Source of the DNA: Tricholomella constricta | Lineage: Eukaryota > Basidiomycota > Agaricomycetes > Agaricales > Lyophyllaceae | Direction: 5' to 3' | Assembly (NCBI GenBank): GCA_013368375.1 | Contig: JAACJP010000004.1 | Location: forward strand, 1,054,001-1,118,000 | Length of the DNA stretch: 64,000 nucleotides | Shown: positions 44,702-56,606 of the stretch, one piece after another | Numbering within the stretch: the stretch's first letter is position 1 | How the letters are laid out: each line of letters starts with the position of its first letter | The notes under the pieces: model-generated | Told to the model about the DNA's origin: nothing | Database searches by the model: none | The model's input: only the letters and a program-made list of their open reading frames with translations | Made by a program: the position numbers and the translations under genes

Positions 44702-47189
44702 ATGCAGGCCAACTGGGATGCCCAGATGGAAGATGATGAGGAACAGCCCCGTGTAGAACTCCAGGGTACTTCGATCCAGGAAATCTTGAGCAGTATGTGC
44801 TCCCACTCGTTATGTCACCGGGTGCGGCATTGATCAAATCTCTCAGCTTTGTTCACGATGCAGTCGGCTGGGGGGCCACAGCCGACCCCTGGTGGCGAAC
44901 GAACTATTAGCCTTTCTGGAGTCAACCTGCACGACCTCTCTCGCCTTCTAGGAAGCGTAAGCGCGAGTCGTGGCGGGGCTGGCGCCTATTTATTCAACGA
45001 GGAGGATGACGATGATGAGGACGAAGAAGATGAAGATGACAATTATTTTAACGCATTTCGTGCAGCCGCGCGAGAGCAGTGGACTGGGCCCAAGATCACG
45101 GAGCCTCAACAGGCCGGTGTCGAGTTGCTTAATAGTGGAGACTTTGGGAGAGTGGCGAACAAATTACGAGCACGGCGCAACGACGTCAACATCGCGAAGT
45201 TTCTTTTTAATCGGGGCAAAAGGCCCCAGCTCACTACATACAAGGAAGATTACGCAGCTGTGAGTGTACCCTTTCTGGTATGGCATTTCATCTCAATATC
45301 TTTCTCAGAACCTCATACCCAACTCCAATGGCACAGCTGTCGCTGTCTACGACGCTAACATCTACACCGGGCAATATTCTACAGGTTTTTTTTTCTGAAT
45401 AAATGCGCTATACGAAACTTAACGATCTCCGACAGATTCTTCGTTCTATTACACCTGTTCACAAGGTAATACAAAAAGTCTTGCTTCTCATCCGCTCTTT
45501 CGTGATCTTTTTCGGCATAGACTTTCGGCTCCATGTTTTCGACACCACCGCGCCTCCTACCCAGCGGCGTGGAGCAAGCCGTCTACATTCCGATCCGAGT
45601 CTACAGACCACAATGAAAGTCCGAAAGTCCATTCAAGGTAATTCGGGGCGGTGGACAATAACCGATGCTAATCTCTCTCCGGATAACGAGAGGTCAGCGA
45701 TTGAATTTGCTTTGGTAAACGAATCAAACGCTGACCTCCAGCTGACCTCCTTCGCACAGGATGATCTATTCTTCAATAGTAAGTACATTCAATTAGCGTA
45801 TCTGGTGTATCGGGACAGATGCTTGTTATTTGGCAGACGCCGACGGTGTATATGACAAATATACTGGATGACTCGCAAGTGCAGACACCGATCCCTTTTT
45901 CCGATCCAATACGGTCATCGAATCTCTGGAGCCATGGCGAAAGTTTCGGCATTTGGAGTTGTCGTTTCTCGGCTGACGGCAATGAGGTGGTTGCAGGAGG
46001 AAGCGGAAAGATATTTGGTGAGTGATATGTTTGTTTTCGAGATATTTCCTGAGTTAGATACGTAGTTTACGACCTTCTCGCGAACCGCAGGACGGTCAAA
46101 ATCGCCGCACACACTGATGATGTAAACAGCTGTTGTTGGGCTGATACCGCGTCTGGAAACGTGCTCGTAAGTGCCTCTGACGATACCTACATCAAAATCT
46201 GGTATGTGGGCACTCACCGCTGCTCGCTTTTTGTCTCATGCTTTTATCTAGGGATCGTCGATCGCTGGGTGCCTCGCAAAAGCCATCTGGTGTTCTTATT
46301 GGACATACTGAGGGTATCACATACGTCTCTGCAAAAGGTGACGGCCGATATATTATATCTAACGGCAAGGACCAAGCCATGCGCTTGTGGGATCTGCGTA
46401 AAATGCGGAGCAGTCAAGAATTCGAGACGGTCGAAAGGAAGCATTTTGGAGTGCACAATTTTGATTATAGGTTTGCCTAAAATCCTGCACACCGAATACT
46501 TACATTGATGTCCATGGCAGGTATCCTCATTATCCAGGGCCCAAATATGCCAAACATCCCTTGGATTGCAGCGTGATGACCTACTACGGTCATTCTGTCT
46601 TACGCACCCTTATACGATGCCACTTCAGCCCGATGGAAACGACGGGAGCTCAATATCTGTATTCTGGATCGGCTGATGGCCGAATCCATGTACGTTCTGC
46701 TCACCGCTTGCTCGTCTGTTTTGAGGCTCATCAACTCTACACGTCAGATCTGGTCACTCGATGGGCGAGTCGTTCAGGTTCTGGATCGTGCAAAGACTCT
46801 GTCCATGTCCTTTGACCCCTCGGAACCTGAGTATCCGTCAACGACAGCTCGGCGTGCAAGTCCGTGCGTGCGAGATGTCAGCTGGAATTCACAGGTATAT
46901 GGCATCCTTGCTTTACGTGTTGATAATGTCAATGTCTTCTTATTCTTCCTAGGAACCGGTGTTGATGAGCACAGCATGGGAGAATAATCAAGGCGGTAGC
47001 ATCGTTGCGCGACACGAATGGAAAGGCCTGTCGAAAATGCGTGGTGTGTTGGAGGACTGGGTCGAGAAGAACAGGCAAGAACAACAGGACATCTCTCGGT
47101 TGCGGCGCTCCGGGCGATTAAGCAATCGGCGTTCAACTCAACACATCCCTGGGGCTTTTCACGAGGAGGACGATGATGAGGAAGAGTAG
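44702..47189 (+). CDS. DCAF11/LEC14B-like WD40 protein
   Basis: Begins MQANWDAQMEDDEEQPRVEL; the first intron starts after ILS near 44792. A long acidic tract (EEDDDDEDEEDEDD) follows, then KFLFNRGKRPQL and a series of WD40 blades: NGTAVAVYDANIYTGQY, WSCRFSADGNEVVAGGSGK, CWADTASGNVLVSASDD, TYVSAKGDGRYIISNGKDQAMRLWD and QYLYSGSADGRIH. It ends in a Glu-rich tail at 47189. The order and the GHTEGITYVSAKGDGRYI segment match DCAF11 of animals and LEC14B of plants, substrate receptors of CUL4-DDB1 ubiquitin ligases. About ten exons are needed; the joins around 45330-45520 are the least certain. Confidence 0.85.
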
Positions 47190-47292
47190 ACGAGTGATTT
47201 ATGGAACTGTATTATTGTACTTTTATTCCTGTTGTTTTACAAGACATTTTGCTGCAATCCACTTCCTGGCATAAAGTAGGTAACGATCACAA

Positions 47293-48325
47293 ATGGTTGT
47301 GGACCCTCGATCACACGAGCGCTCAAGTGAACCATTAACTCCACCAAATCTTGCAGCAATGACTGCAGGTATTGAGACCCATGGATTTCCCGTTGGCTAT
47401 TTTGTCGTGCGCAACGTGGCTACCAATCGCGTGCTGGATGTGACCGGGGATAGCATGGAGGATGGGACGGAAATAATACTGTGGCCAGACAATGACACTT
47501 CGCTTGTAGAAAGTGCGTTCTGCTTCACTCCTACTGTCCTGCTACATATCCATAGTGACATTCACATTCACGTAGCGCGAAGGAGGCCTGAAGCCAATAA
47601 TCAGGTTTGTACTTGGCTACTTGCCTACTTTACTTGGGCGCGAGCTGACTTGATATTTCAAGGTCTTCTTCATTGATACTTCAGGAGCTTTGTGTTCCAG
47701 ATCCTCCGGACATGCGGTCGATATCGAAGGTGTGCAACGTTAGATACACCACTGTTTCTTATTGATATTCTGGTGTTTCGTAGGAGACGTGCTTGTTCTC
47801 CGCCACAGACGTCCAGTCTCTTATCCATTTCCAAATCCATATGCTCACCCACTTCCGACCTTCTCATACTCACCGGAGACTGGCGAAATCTCAGTTCATT
47901 TCAATAGCGATCCATCATACTCTCCTTCCGAGCAACGTGCAGATGCCTGGAAGAGTAAATCCTACGTCTTGACCTCCATTCCGCTGCGCAAACCGAAAAC
48001 CATCATCGACGACGCAGCTGCGTTCCTTTCGTCTGCGATTTCGACACCTTTGTCATTCCTGTCAGGTCGGGCTCCGGCACCCCATGCTTCACCGGACGAG
48101 GTGTTCAGCGGACCCATCGACCTTGATGAGAACGAAGTACTGGAGGAGGATCGCACCGAGGAAGCAGAAGTCGATGACTCGCATGATCTTGAGAGGAAGG
48201 TGCGAATGATGGCCATTGTGGACAAGGAGGAGAGCGACAAGTACCTAGGGGAGAAGGCGAAAAACCGCCGATGCTGGCAGGTGGCCTCTCTTCGACGGAT
48301 CGACGCGAGGACTGGTGGCCTATGA
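47293..48325 (+). CDS. Protein with a ricin-B-like beta-trefoil domain
   Basis: Four exons, 47293-47512, 47576-47604, 47663-47729 and 47784-48325, are phase-checked and give 285 residues. Residues 30-130 (GYFVVRNVATNRVLDV, EDGTEIILWP, and HRRP at the end of the second part) match the ricin-B lectin repeat, a carbohydrate-binding fold widely used by fungi in non-toxic proteins. The C-terminal half is acidic and Ser/Pro-rich, without a toxin or enzyme domain. There is no signal peptide, so it is probably intracellular. Function is unknown. Confidence 0.8.
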
Positions 48326-48502
48326 TGGTTGTTGGTGCAAGCATCTCATGTTTCTCTACGGATGGTTCAGCCTTTTGTACGACCTTCGACGACAGCATCT
48401 CTATATGTAACAACTTCCCCTAACTCTGTGAGAGAAAAGTTTACCATATTTAAAATATATAGCCACATGCTCCAGTTGACTGTTGCCCCTTTCTCTTGAC
48501 CC

Positions 48503-50270
48503 ATGAACCTCACGTCAGTCGTATTGGCTGTTGCTCTGGCACCCTTCGTCGCGGGTCATCAAATACCGCTGACGAGTACTGACGAGAAACCACCCACATG
48601 GCGGTCCAAATACGGCCCACAGCGTGATCAACCCTTTTCTGGTCCCCTCTCCTTCGCTCACCTTCCATACGCCCGCTGCCTGGAAAATGAAGACACCGCA
48701 TTCGATATCGCAATTTTGGGCATGCCTTTTGACACCGGTGTAACGTTCAGACCAGGGTGGGTTCTGAAGTCCCATGATGGTGGAAGAAAATACTCAGCCG
48801 GATTCATTAGAGCACGCTTCGGGCCGTACGCGATTCGGTCAGGAAGTCGGCGTCAGCGCGAAACCGGAGGATATACTATCGCCTGGGGAAGCAGCCCTTA
48901 CACTCAGGGAGTCAAGATCCTGGACTGTGGTGATGTTAGTTATATATATTCATCAGATGAGAGCACGATTGCTGATGCGTTCCACTAGATCCCCGTCACC
49001 CCTTTCGATAATGCCATCGCTGTGGACCAGATGGAAGTGGCGTATTCCACGCTCCTGTATAGAACTCCCTTTGGAGGATTTGGAGAAAGAGACATAACGC
49101 GAGGCTTATCAAACGACGGCCTTGAACACCCGCGCGTAATCAGGTCAGTAGGGGCGGCTATCCAGTCCACTGCACATATGTAACGGTCCGATTCTCTTAC
49201 GTTCTAGCCTAGGGGGAGATCATACCATCGTTAGCGCCTCCCATACCGGGTTACCCCTGAATTTTTACAGTTCTTTCTAGGTCTTGCCCATCCTTCGCTC
49301 CCTACACAAAGCTTATGGGCCGATTTCCGTTATCCATTTCGATGCGCATTTGGTGGGGAATAATAATTCTGAAAGCGCGACATTGAATTGACCACGTGCG
49401 TCCTTTAGGACACCTGGAAACCTGACACGCGCTATCCTGACCAGACCACTGAACAATCTCGTGTGACTCACGGAACATTTTTTTATCTGGCCCAAGAGGA
49501 AGGTTTGATTTCGAACCAAAGCATCCACGCAGGAATCCGTTGCAAGCTAGAGGTTGGCTTTCTTTTTCTTGCGTGAAAGGCTCCGAAACAACGATCTCCA
49601 GGGATTGTCAGACCTACAGAACGATAGGGAAGTTGGATTCCATTTAATAACTACAGATGACATCGACGATCTTGGAATACCTGAAGTGGTCCGGCGAATC
49701 AGAGACCGCGTTGGAAAGACTCCAGTCTATCTCAGGTTTGTCTGAACGGCTTAGCCACACTGTGGTCATATGGCTGACCGGTTCGTATAGCCTCGATATC
49801 GATGTTATAGGTATGATATAATATATCATTACCTTTCAGCTTCGTTGATTGATTTACCCGAAGATCCCGGTCTTGCCCCTGCGAGTAAGTAACCCCCGCT
49901 CATTGTTGTTTGCCGTACTACTGCCGATCGTATAGCTGGAACCCCCGAACCTGGTGGGTGGACTACCAGGGAACTGAAGCGCATCATCAGAGGACTCGCC
50001 GGATTGAATTTCATGTTCGTACCGTATTTCGCTTGTCTCGGTTTAGTCTGATCGCTATCCTTTTCAGCGGTGCTGACATTGTCGAGGTCGCTCCTGCTTA
50101 TGACCATGGTGCGTCCCTTTTATGCCTTTACTTCTGTCCACTTAACAATATTTTCAGCGGACATCACCGGCATTGCTGCCGCGGATTTTGTAGCTGATTT
50201 CCTATCTCTTTTGCTAGCAGAGAAACCTCCGGGCCATAGCCCGGGCGGAAAATTTCTGGAAGAGCTGTGA
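48503..50270 (+). CDS. Agmatinase/ureohydrolase-family enzyme with signal peptide
   Basis: Twelve exons, 48503-48756, 48811-48934, 48989-49143, 49208-49229, 49281-49352, 49409-49552, 49602-49735, 49791-49810, 49864-49884, 49936-50014, 50068-50108 and 50158-50270, are phase-checked and give 392 residues. A hydrophobic N-terminus (LTSVVLAVALAPFVAGH) looks like a signal peptide. The manganese site of arginase-type enzymes is complete: GGDHT, DAHLD and SLDIDVIDPGLAP. The HHIRAG-like segment HAGIR and GTPEPGG are those of agmatinases and guanidinobutyrases. It should hydrolyse a guanidino compound to urea and an amine, outside the cytosol if the signal peptide works. Exons of 20, 21 and 22 nt code for parts of the active site. 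Confidence 0.93.
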
Positions 50271-51020
50271 TAGGAATGTGGAAAATGCAGATCGAATGTT
50301 CATTTGATGTTAGTTTGGTTCCTAATTCCTCAACGCCCTTGGGGTTTGTAGAACTCGCCTTTTCTGTTCTAACGTAACCACCATCATCAATTACCGTAAG
50401 GTTCAGATAACTACGCCATACAGCATAGAAAGGGCACAGAATAAGGCAACGTCTCTTCTCTGACAACCCTGCTGCTGTTTCTTGGATGGATTGGCAGGTG
50501 TTGACATGGGACTGATGCAGCTATGAATGGGGTGTGTGTGTCTATGATGGGTGTTACGGGTACTAATGACGGAGACTCGAGACTAAGCATGGAATAGGAC
50601 TGGGAGCACAGTCCTACCCCCTTACAGAAAAAAAGACCATATTGCTGAAACAACCAATAGCCAATACCAAGCCAGAAATTAAACATATGGGGGTCATGCC
50701 CGAACTACACGAGGCAGTTACCTATGACTCAGAGCTAGATGGCCCATGGGTAGTCGAGGTAAAGCATTGTAAAGGTATGAAGCTAACATCAATACAGACC
50801 ATCTCCATGGTCGAAAAGTTTCAACCTGGTCGACGGTCAATGGAGTTAGTCTCATGCACCATGAGAAATTATCTCTCTCTGTGTGAAAAAAACTGTCATA
50901 TATCTATATTTTTGACAATTGTGACTTCCAATTGCGTTGCGTTGATGAGTGTGGACGTTTCGGAGTGTCTATAAGCCGTAACCGAGGACGAACCACAGTG
51001 TACAACTCTCATCCTTGATC
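50271..51020. other. 750-bp intergenic region
   Basis: Between the agmatinase-family gene and the TXNDC17-like gene. No frame with recognisable similarity and no obvious core promoter. Confidence 0.4.
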
Positions 51021-51559
51021 ATGCCTATTCGCATTACTGAAGGTCTCGTTGACCCACAAGCCCTCAAGAATGTACCAGAGCAATACCTGATATTTTATTC
51101 GTCGATCGTGGATGGCAGATCTTGGTGTCCTGTGCCAATCTCTTCCGTCAGTTGAATTCGATCCTTCCACTCACCGACCCTATCACCAGGATTGCCGGGA
51201 CGTTGAAGATTTGGTGAGGCAAACGTTCGGTGCAGACGAAAGCCCCTCTGCTCTTATCGTTTACGTCGGGGACCGAACAGAGTAAGTGCAATCGGATGGG
51301 CATCGATGTACATCAATTCACGAATGCCTTCTGTTATCAGATGGAAATCGCCCTCAAGCATTTTTCGGGCTGAGCCCTGGAACCTCACAGACATACCGAC
51401 TATCATTCGACTCCGAAACGTAAGCCATGATCCCACCACTGTACTTGTGTAAAGGCCCACCTACTCATGACAATCTGGGATCGGCAGGGTGCTGAAGAAG
51501 CTCGATTGGTCGAGAAAGATATCGCTGGTGGTTTGGCAGAGTTTGTCAAGGCTGAATAA
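51021..51559 (+). CDS. TXNDC17-like thioredoxin-fold protein (DUF953)
   Basis: Four exons, 51021-51131, 51190-51281, 51341-51419 and 51488-51559, are phase-checked and give 117 residues, the family size. The active site is WCPDC, built across the first intron (RSWCP then DCRDVE), as in TXNDC17/TRP14, a cytosolic disulfide reductase. The WK segment and the final helix are also conserved. No signal peptide. The first intron has a weak GTGCCA donor. Confidence 0.87.
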
Positions 51560-51643
51560 AGAATGAAGGAACTGCAAGATACTATACTCGAGTCCAGGAG
51601 TCTTTAGGATGTGTAAACCCCATACAATGCCATCAGCTGAAAG

Positions 51644-53870
51644 CTAGGTTTCACAGTCACCCTGTGTTTGCCCTCTATTAAAATCACCACTTCGACCACC
51701 CGCCTTGCGCAAGACCACGATCCCACCGATTTCCATTTCCCGCCCGGCAACCGCTTTAAGCATATCCCAAACGGTAAGGAGTCCGACAGAGACAGCCATG
51801 AGGGCCTCCATCTCAACTCCAGTCTTCCCCTCAGTTGACACAGTGGCCTGGCATACAATGCAGTATCGCTGAGCCCTAGAATTCCCGTCAATGACCTCCG
51901 GCGTCAAAGTTACAGATACATTCGTGAGGGAGAGTGGGTGGCATAATGGGATCAGATCGGATGTTTTCTTTGCGCCCATGATGGCCGCAAGTTGCGCCAC
52001 AGTCAAGGCGTCTCCTTTTCTGCGGACCTTCGCTTTTGCCTTTTCTTGATCACTAGATGGCTCTGCGGCATTGTCTCCAATAGGGTACGTCGACGTCACC
52101 AACTCGTACGCGATGGGCGGTACGTAGATCCGGCCGACGGCTGTTGCAGTTCGTTTTGTCGGCAGCTTATCTGCGATATCGACCATCGAGGCACGCCCCT
52201 CGTCGTCGAGGTGAGTCAACGATGGAGTGTGGAATGCAGCAGTGTGTGAGCGAGAGATGAAAAACTGAGATTGAGATCGAGGAAGCAAGGGTAAGGAGGT
52301 AGGCGACATCGGTTTGTGAGGGATTCTTCTCGTTGTCAAAGAGGAACGAATTGTGGGGTGGCCTACGAAAAGTCCGATGTTATATTAGGGTGGTGTTATC
52401 GTGAAGAACATGGTCTCTACATGCAAAGAAAGAACACTCAACCGCCAATTAATATCATAGGCCGATTCGTCACAACGTCAATATTCTCCATTCCGGCATG
52501 TTTTTCCTCCTTGCCAAAAACTGCTCGGCCGATAGTTTGGAGCAACTCTTCGTCGCTAGCACCTTTGCGCAATTCATCGCGTAGAGACATCTCCTTGGCG
52601 TCGAACAGACAAACCTATAACCCGAAGAATAAGTTTTAATCGGTGAGGAAAGAGCCAATAAACCTTTATCTGCCCGTCTGCCGTGATGCGAAGTCGATTG
52701 CATGATGAACAAAAATGGTCAGACATGCTGCTAATGAAACCAAAGCTTCCTGCATGGCCTGGTATCTTCCAGGATCGGGCAGTATCGTTTAATTCATCAG
52801 GGGCCCGCTGGAGACTAGGATAGCGGGTCGACAGGTGTTCCAGCAATTCTGAAGACGGAACCATCTTTTTCTTATCCCACTTGTTACCTGTGATATGAAA
52901 TGAGCCCAGGAAAGGTAGCTGTACTGGAAAACTGACCAGTAAATGGCATGAACTCGATGAAACGTACAGACAAAGTATTATCCTTTGTCATTTCAACAAA
53001 ATCAAACACCTCCGAGTCGTTAAGTCCCTTGATCACTACGACATTCAGTTTGACGGTTTGCAGCGACGATTTCAAAGCGACATCAAGGGCCTTTAAAACT
53101 GCATCGTGGCCCCGACGACGAGTTATTATCTCAAATTTGAATGGATCCAAGGTATCCAAGCTGTTGTGGTCAACACGTGCAGTGATACGTCGAGATGAGA
53201 AGTACCTCAAATTCAAATGGGACAGTCCATTCTCGATAAGCTTTGGGAGACGTCGATGGAGAGCCAAGCCATTGGAGGTCATAGCGATGGACTTGAGCCC
53301 AAATTGTCGCAATTCGTTCAAACTACCTGCAGCAGCAGATTCGGCCAGGTCGACTCAGAGTGGTGAGTATGGATACTCACTGATAATTTCATCGATCCCT
53401 TTCCGCACTGTGGGCTCCCCACCAGTCAAGCGGATCTTGGTAACACCGCTCTTGACAAATAAGGTCGCCAGACGGATTATTTCCTCGTTCGTCAGAAGCT
53501 TCCCTTCTGGAGAAAGCTCGACGCCCTCGCTTGGCATACAATAGAAGCCTATCGCGGATTTGAGTGCCGACTTTGCGAACGATTAACGATCACTTACAAC
53601 GCAAGTTGCATCTTTCGGTCAAGGAAATGCGGAGATAATCATGTTTGCGGTTGAAGGAATCAACAAGAGCCGGAGAGAATGGGGTGAGGGCATCGATTTC
53701 TGCAAGCTTTGCCTAGAGAAAGATGAGTGATATCCATGCAACTGGAGGGCACTTGGAAGAGGTACCTTGGCTTGTGCGCGAGGGTCGGTCGGTCGCACTT
53801 GGGTTGAAACCAGTCTACAGGACTGGCGAAAGTATGGAAACCCACGGAAAGGGTTTAGTCTAAGGGCCAT
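51644..53870 (-). CDS. Molybdenum cofactor biosynthesis protein MoaA-MoaC (MOCS1/cnxABC type)
   Basis: First exons 53766-53870, 53598-53712, 53381-53548 and one from 53326. The MoaA half is a radical-SAM enzyme: [15 protein letters not shown] has CxxxCxxC, and the second cluster lies in CSSCNRLR...VCLF. It ends [13 protein letters not shown], with the double Gly typical of MoaA. An 80-bp intron, 52363-52442, begins inside the last Gly codon and removes the stop, and the next exon (52362 to 51644) encodes MoaC in frame: [51 protein letters not shown]. These two activities make cyclic pyranopterin monophosphate, the first step of Moco synthesis, in mitochondria; the N-terminus is basic and Ser/Arg-rich, consistent with that site. 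Confidence 0.92.
52363..52442 (-). promoter_or_regulatory. Intron overlapping the MoaA stop codon: possible splice switch
   Basis: The donor GTTGAG begins within the GGT codon just before TGA (52438-52440); the acceptor TTTCGTAG ends at 52363. Retained, it gives MoaA with a Gly-Gly end; removed, it gives a MoaA-MoaC fusion in frame. Confidence 0.75.
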
Positions 53871-54078
53871 GGCGGTGGTAGGGAGTCAGGCGGTCATTGA
53901 TCTAAGCCTAGTCAGTCCCGACTCATCACGCTCAAGGGTGAACGTTGAACCACAAGCTCATCCATCCCTAATCTACCGAGGCCTGATCGCTGTGACCAGG
54001 GTGTGACACAGACGACGCGTCACTTCCGGACGCGTAAGTTAAGCCTATACTACACCATTCTTCACTCATACAGCCAAC
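53871..54078. promoter_or_regulatory. Divergent promoter of the Moco and proteasome beta-3 genes
   Basis: 208 bp between the two start codons must hold both promoters. No TATA box is certain. Confidence 0.45.
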
Positions 54079-54918
54079 ATGGTGAGCCCTCTTGTTCGCC
54101 TTTTATAATGCCTAACAACCTCGTTAGTCGATAATGGAATATAACGGTGGCTCCGTGATCGCCATGGTCGGCAAGGATTGCGTGGCCATTGCTTCTGATC
54201 TGCGTCTGGGAAACCAGGCATTGGGTATCTCCTCGAATTTTCAGAAAGTGCGCATCGAAACACTCTATCCACCTGTCTTCATTAATCCTTCCCTAAGATT
54301 TTTCCAGTGACAGACCGTATCTACCTTGGGCTTCCTGGTCTTGCAACTGATGTCACGACCCTGTGCGCTTCACCTCTTCTGTTATCAACCTACGTTGATT
54401 AAGCGCTTCACCTCACCTATAGACGGGAACGGTTCCGCTTTCGAGTGAACATGTATACTATTAAGGAAGAACGGGAGATCGAGCCAGAAACATTCGCTCA
54501 CCTCGTGTCCTCAACGCTCTACGAGCATCGATTCGGCCCTTACTTCATCGAACCCGTAATGGCAGGTCTCTCCAAAACACCAACCGGCGGTGTCAAGCCA
54601 TTCATCGCCGCAACCGACCTCATTGGATGTCTTAATTTTGCAAAGGATTTCGTTGTTGCAGGAACGGCAAGCTCCAAACTGTATGGTGTAGCCGAAGGGC
54701 TTTGGGAACCCGACTTGGAACCGGAGGATTTGTTTGAGACGATATCTCAAACTCTTCTTAACGCCGTCGATCGGGACGCATTCTCCGGCTGGGGATGTAT
54801 AGTGCATGTCATGTTCGTCGCAAGCTTTCTGCTCGTCATTCTCTTTCTCATTCACCTTTGTGGAAACAGTACGAAAGACAAAGTTGTCACGCGCACGCTG
54901 AAGGGAAGAATGGACTAA
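54079..54918 (+). CDS. PUP3: 20S proteasome subunit beta-3
   Basis: Five exons, 54079-54081, 54128-54247, 54298-54362, 54423-54812 and 54870-54918, are phase-checked and give 208 residues. The first coding exon is only the ATG. The N-terminus [28 protein letters not shown] and the segment [25 protein letters not shown] are those of the beta-3 subunit, a structural, catalytically silent beta subunit with no N-terminal Thr propeptide. [14 protein letters not shown] and [24 protein letters not shown] close the protein. It is a part of the 20S core in cytosol and nucleus. Confidence 0.95.
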
Positions 54919-55224
54919 TTGTTCTGCGTGTGCCACTTGGCTCTTCCTCCACAGATGGGACAACACTGTAAATATATATACACCTTACCACTCTTGTCCT
55001 ACCACGCCCCGTACTCTCATCAATTCATAACAAAGTGAATGAGTGCTGAAGACTATCTGGGTCTCGCTAGTCGCATACATACTTAATGACGGGAGACAAG
55101 TGGGCCCATTCGATTACTTAAGCTGACGGAGTTTGCGAGTGAAGTACTAGTAATTACAGAACACCTGCACTTGACACCCGCACTTAACACCCGCACTTTG
55201 ACCGCAGACTACAATTTAACTACT
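54919..55224. other. 306-bp intergenic region
   Basis: Between the proteasome and NIPSNAP genes. It contains short CACTTGACACCCGC-like tandem copies at about 55168-55202 (ACACC(C/T)GCACTT units), close to the start of the NIPSNAP gene. Confidence 0.45.
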
Positions 55225-56403
55225 ATGTCGTCTGTCCTTTCTCGTCGGCTTGTTACACCCTTGTTCACCACTCCAGCGTCGACAAGGTCCATATCCGTCA
55301 AGGTACTGCATCCATGGGATAACACACTTATACATCCTACCGAATCCTCATGCTGACTCCGTAGTCGCTCTTGCATGGATCCCCGGAAGCAAAGAAGGAT
55401 GGAGAACTGGACATTCTTCAGCATTCACGAATTGTAGGCCGCGGAAAATATATTCATGGCTTTGAGAGTAAGCTTCGATGTTTCGCAAGGCTGGACCGTT
55501 CTCAGACATGTTCTCACAGCGCACCGCGTCAAGCCCGATAAGACCGAAGAGTATCAGAGGGCGGCGTATGTCACCTCATACCTCTGAACTCGGAGCCTCA
55601 CTCACGCCCTCGCAGAGAAACCTATTATTTGGGTATCAAGGACGATCCGAAACTTCACGTGAAGCTAACAGGTAGCTGGGAGACTGTGGTTGGCGAGCAA
55701 GATTCATTCACACATATCTTGGAGTACGAGAACTACGGTGGATTCGACAACACTATTCAACTTTTGAGATCTTCTCCAGGGGTAGGCTTCCAGATCATAG
55801 GTTACATAGTGTCTGACGCCCGATGCGAAACAGCATATCAAAGCATACCAAGCAATGCTCCCGTTCTTGACTTCTAGGTACTCACAGCTGAATCAGGAGT
55901 TTGCTTTCTTCCCCTCGGCTCCTCCTCACGCACAGGGAGGAATTTTTGAACTCAGGACCTATACCCTTCAGCCAGGCACTCTATTGGAGTGGGAAACTAC
56001 ATGGTGTGTTACGTTAGTTTGTTTTTTATTCCTGTCATCGTAACGGATAAATTCCAGGCGCAGAGGAATCGAGGCGAGACGGAAATTCACCGCACCTGTT
56101 GGTGCATGGTTCTCGCAGGTCGGAAGGCTGCATCAAGTGCACCACATGTGGCAATATCCGTGTGTTTGTACCAGCTCGGTTATTTGTGATGCCTGACAGC
56201 ATCAATAGTACTCTGGAAGCGCGCAAGGAACTACGCGAACAAGCGTGGCAGGTCGACGGGTGGGCAGAGACCGTGTCGAAGGTTAGTGACAGCGCGTTTC
56301 CCAATGATTTCTGATGAACATCCCCTTTCTTCAGACAGCGCAATTAGCGAAATCCATGGATTGCTTTATTCTTAAGCCACTTCCGTTCAGTCCTTTAAAG
56401 TAA
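55225..56403 (+). CDS. NIPSNAP-family mitochondrial protein
   Basis: About seven exons, from ATG 55225 to the stop at 56401-56403. The N-terminus (SSVLSRRLVTPLFTTPASTRSISVK) is a typical mitochondrial presequence. The two ferredoxin-like NIPSNAP repeats are seen: VGEQDSFTHILEYENYGGFDNT, then GGIFELRTYTLQPGTLLEWETTWRRGI, GAWFSQVGRLHQVHHMWQYP, and RKELREQAWQVDGWAETV. NIPSNAP proteins sit in mitochondria and have been linked to mitophagy and amine metabolism. The early joins (55305-55575) are approximate. A tail ILKPLPFSPLK is typical. Confidence 0.88.
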
Positions 56404-56606
56404 ATGTACACTATATACCCGCATCAATTGACCTCTGACCTTTTCCTCAATGAGAGCGTGCCATAGTATAGCTTTAGGATGTAACAGTACACTAGTACCA
56501 ATGACCATTACGATCGGCAGTTGCATAGTGTCACGTGGTTTGACGTATCATCTTAATTGAATTTTAAAGATGCGATGCGTATTCCAGTTTCTCACATACA
56601 ATCAAT
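56404..56606. other. Intergenic region before the Zn2Cys6 gene
   Basis: 203 bp: 3' end of NIPSNAP and promoter of the next gene. AT-rich stretches (TTTTAAAG and similar) are present, without a certain TATA box. Confidence 0.4.

Noticed and set aside
47293..48325. Ricin-type toxin
   Set aside because: Only the carbohydrate-binding beta-trefoil fold is present; there is no A-chain or other toxic domain and no signal peptide.
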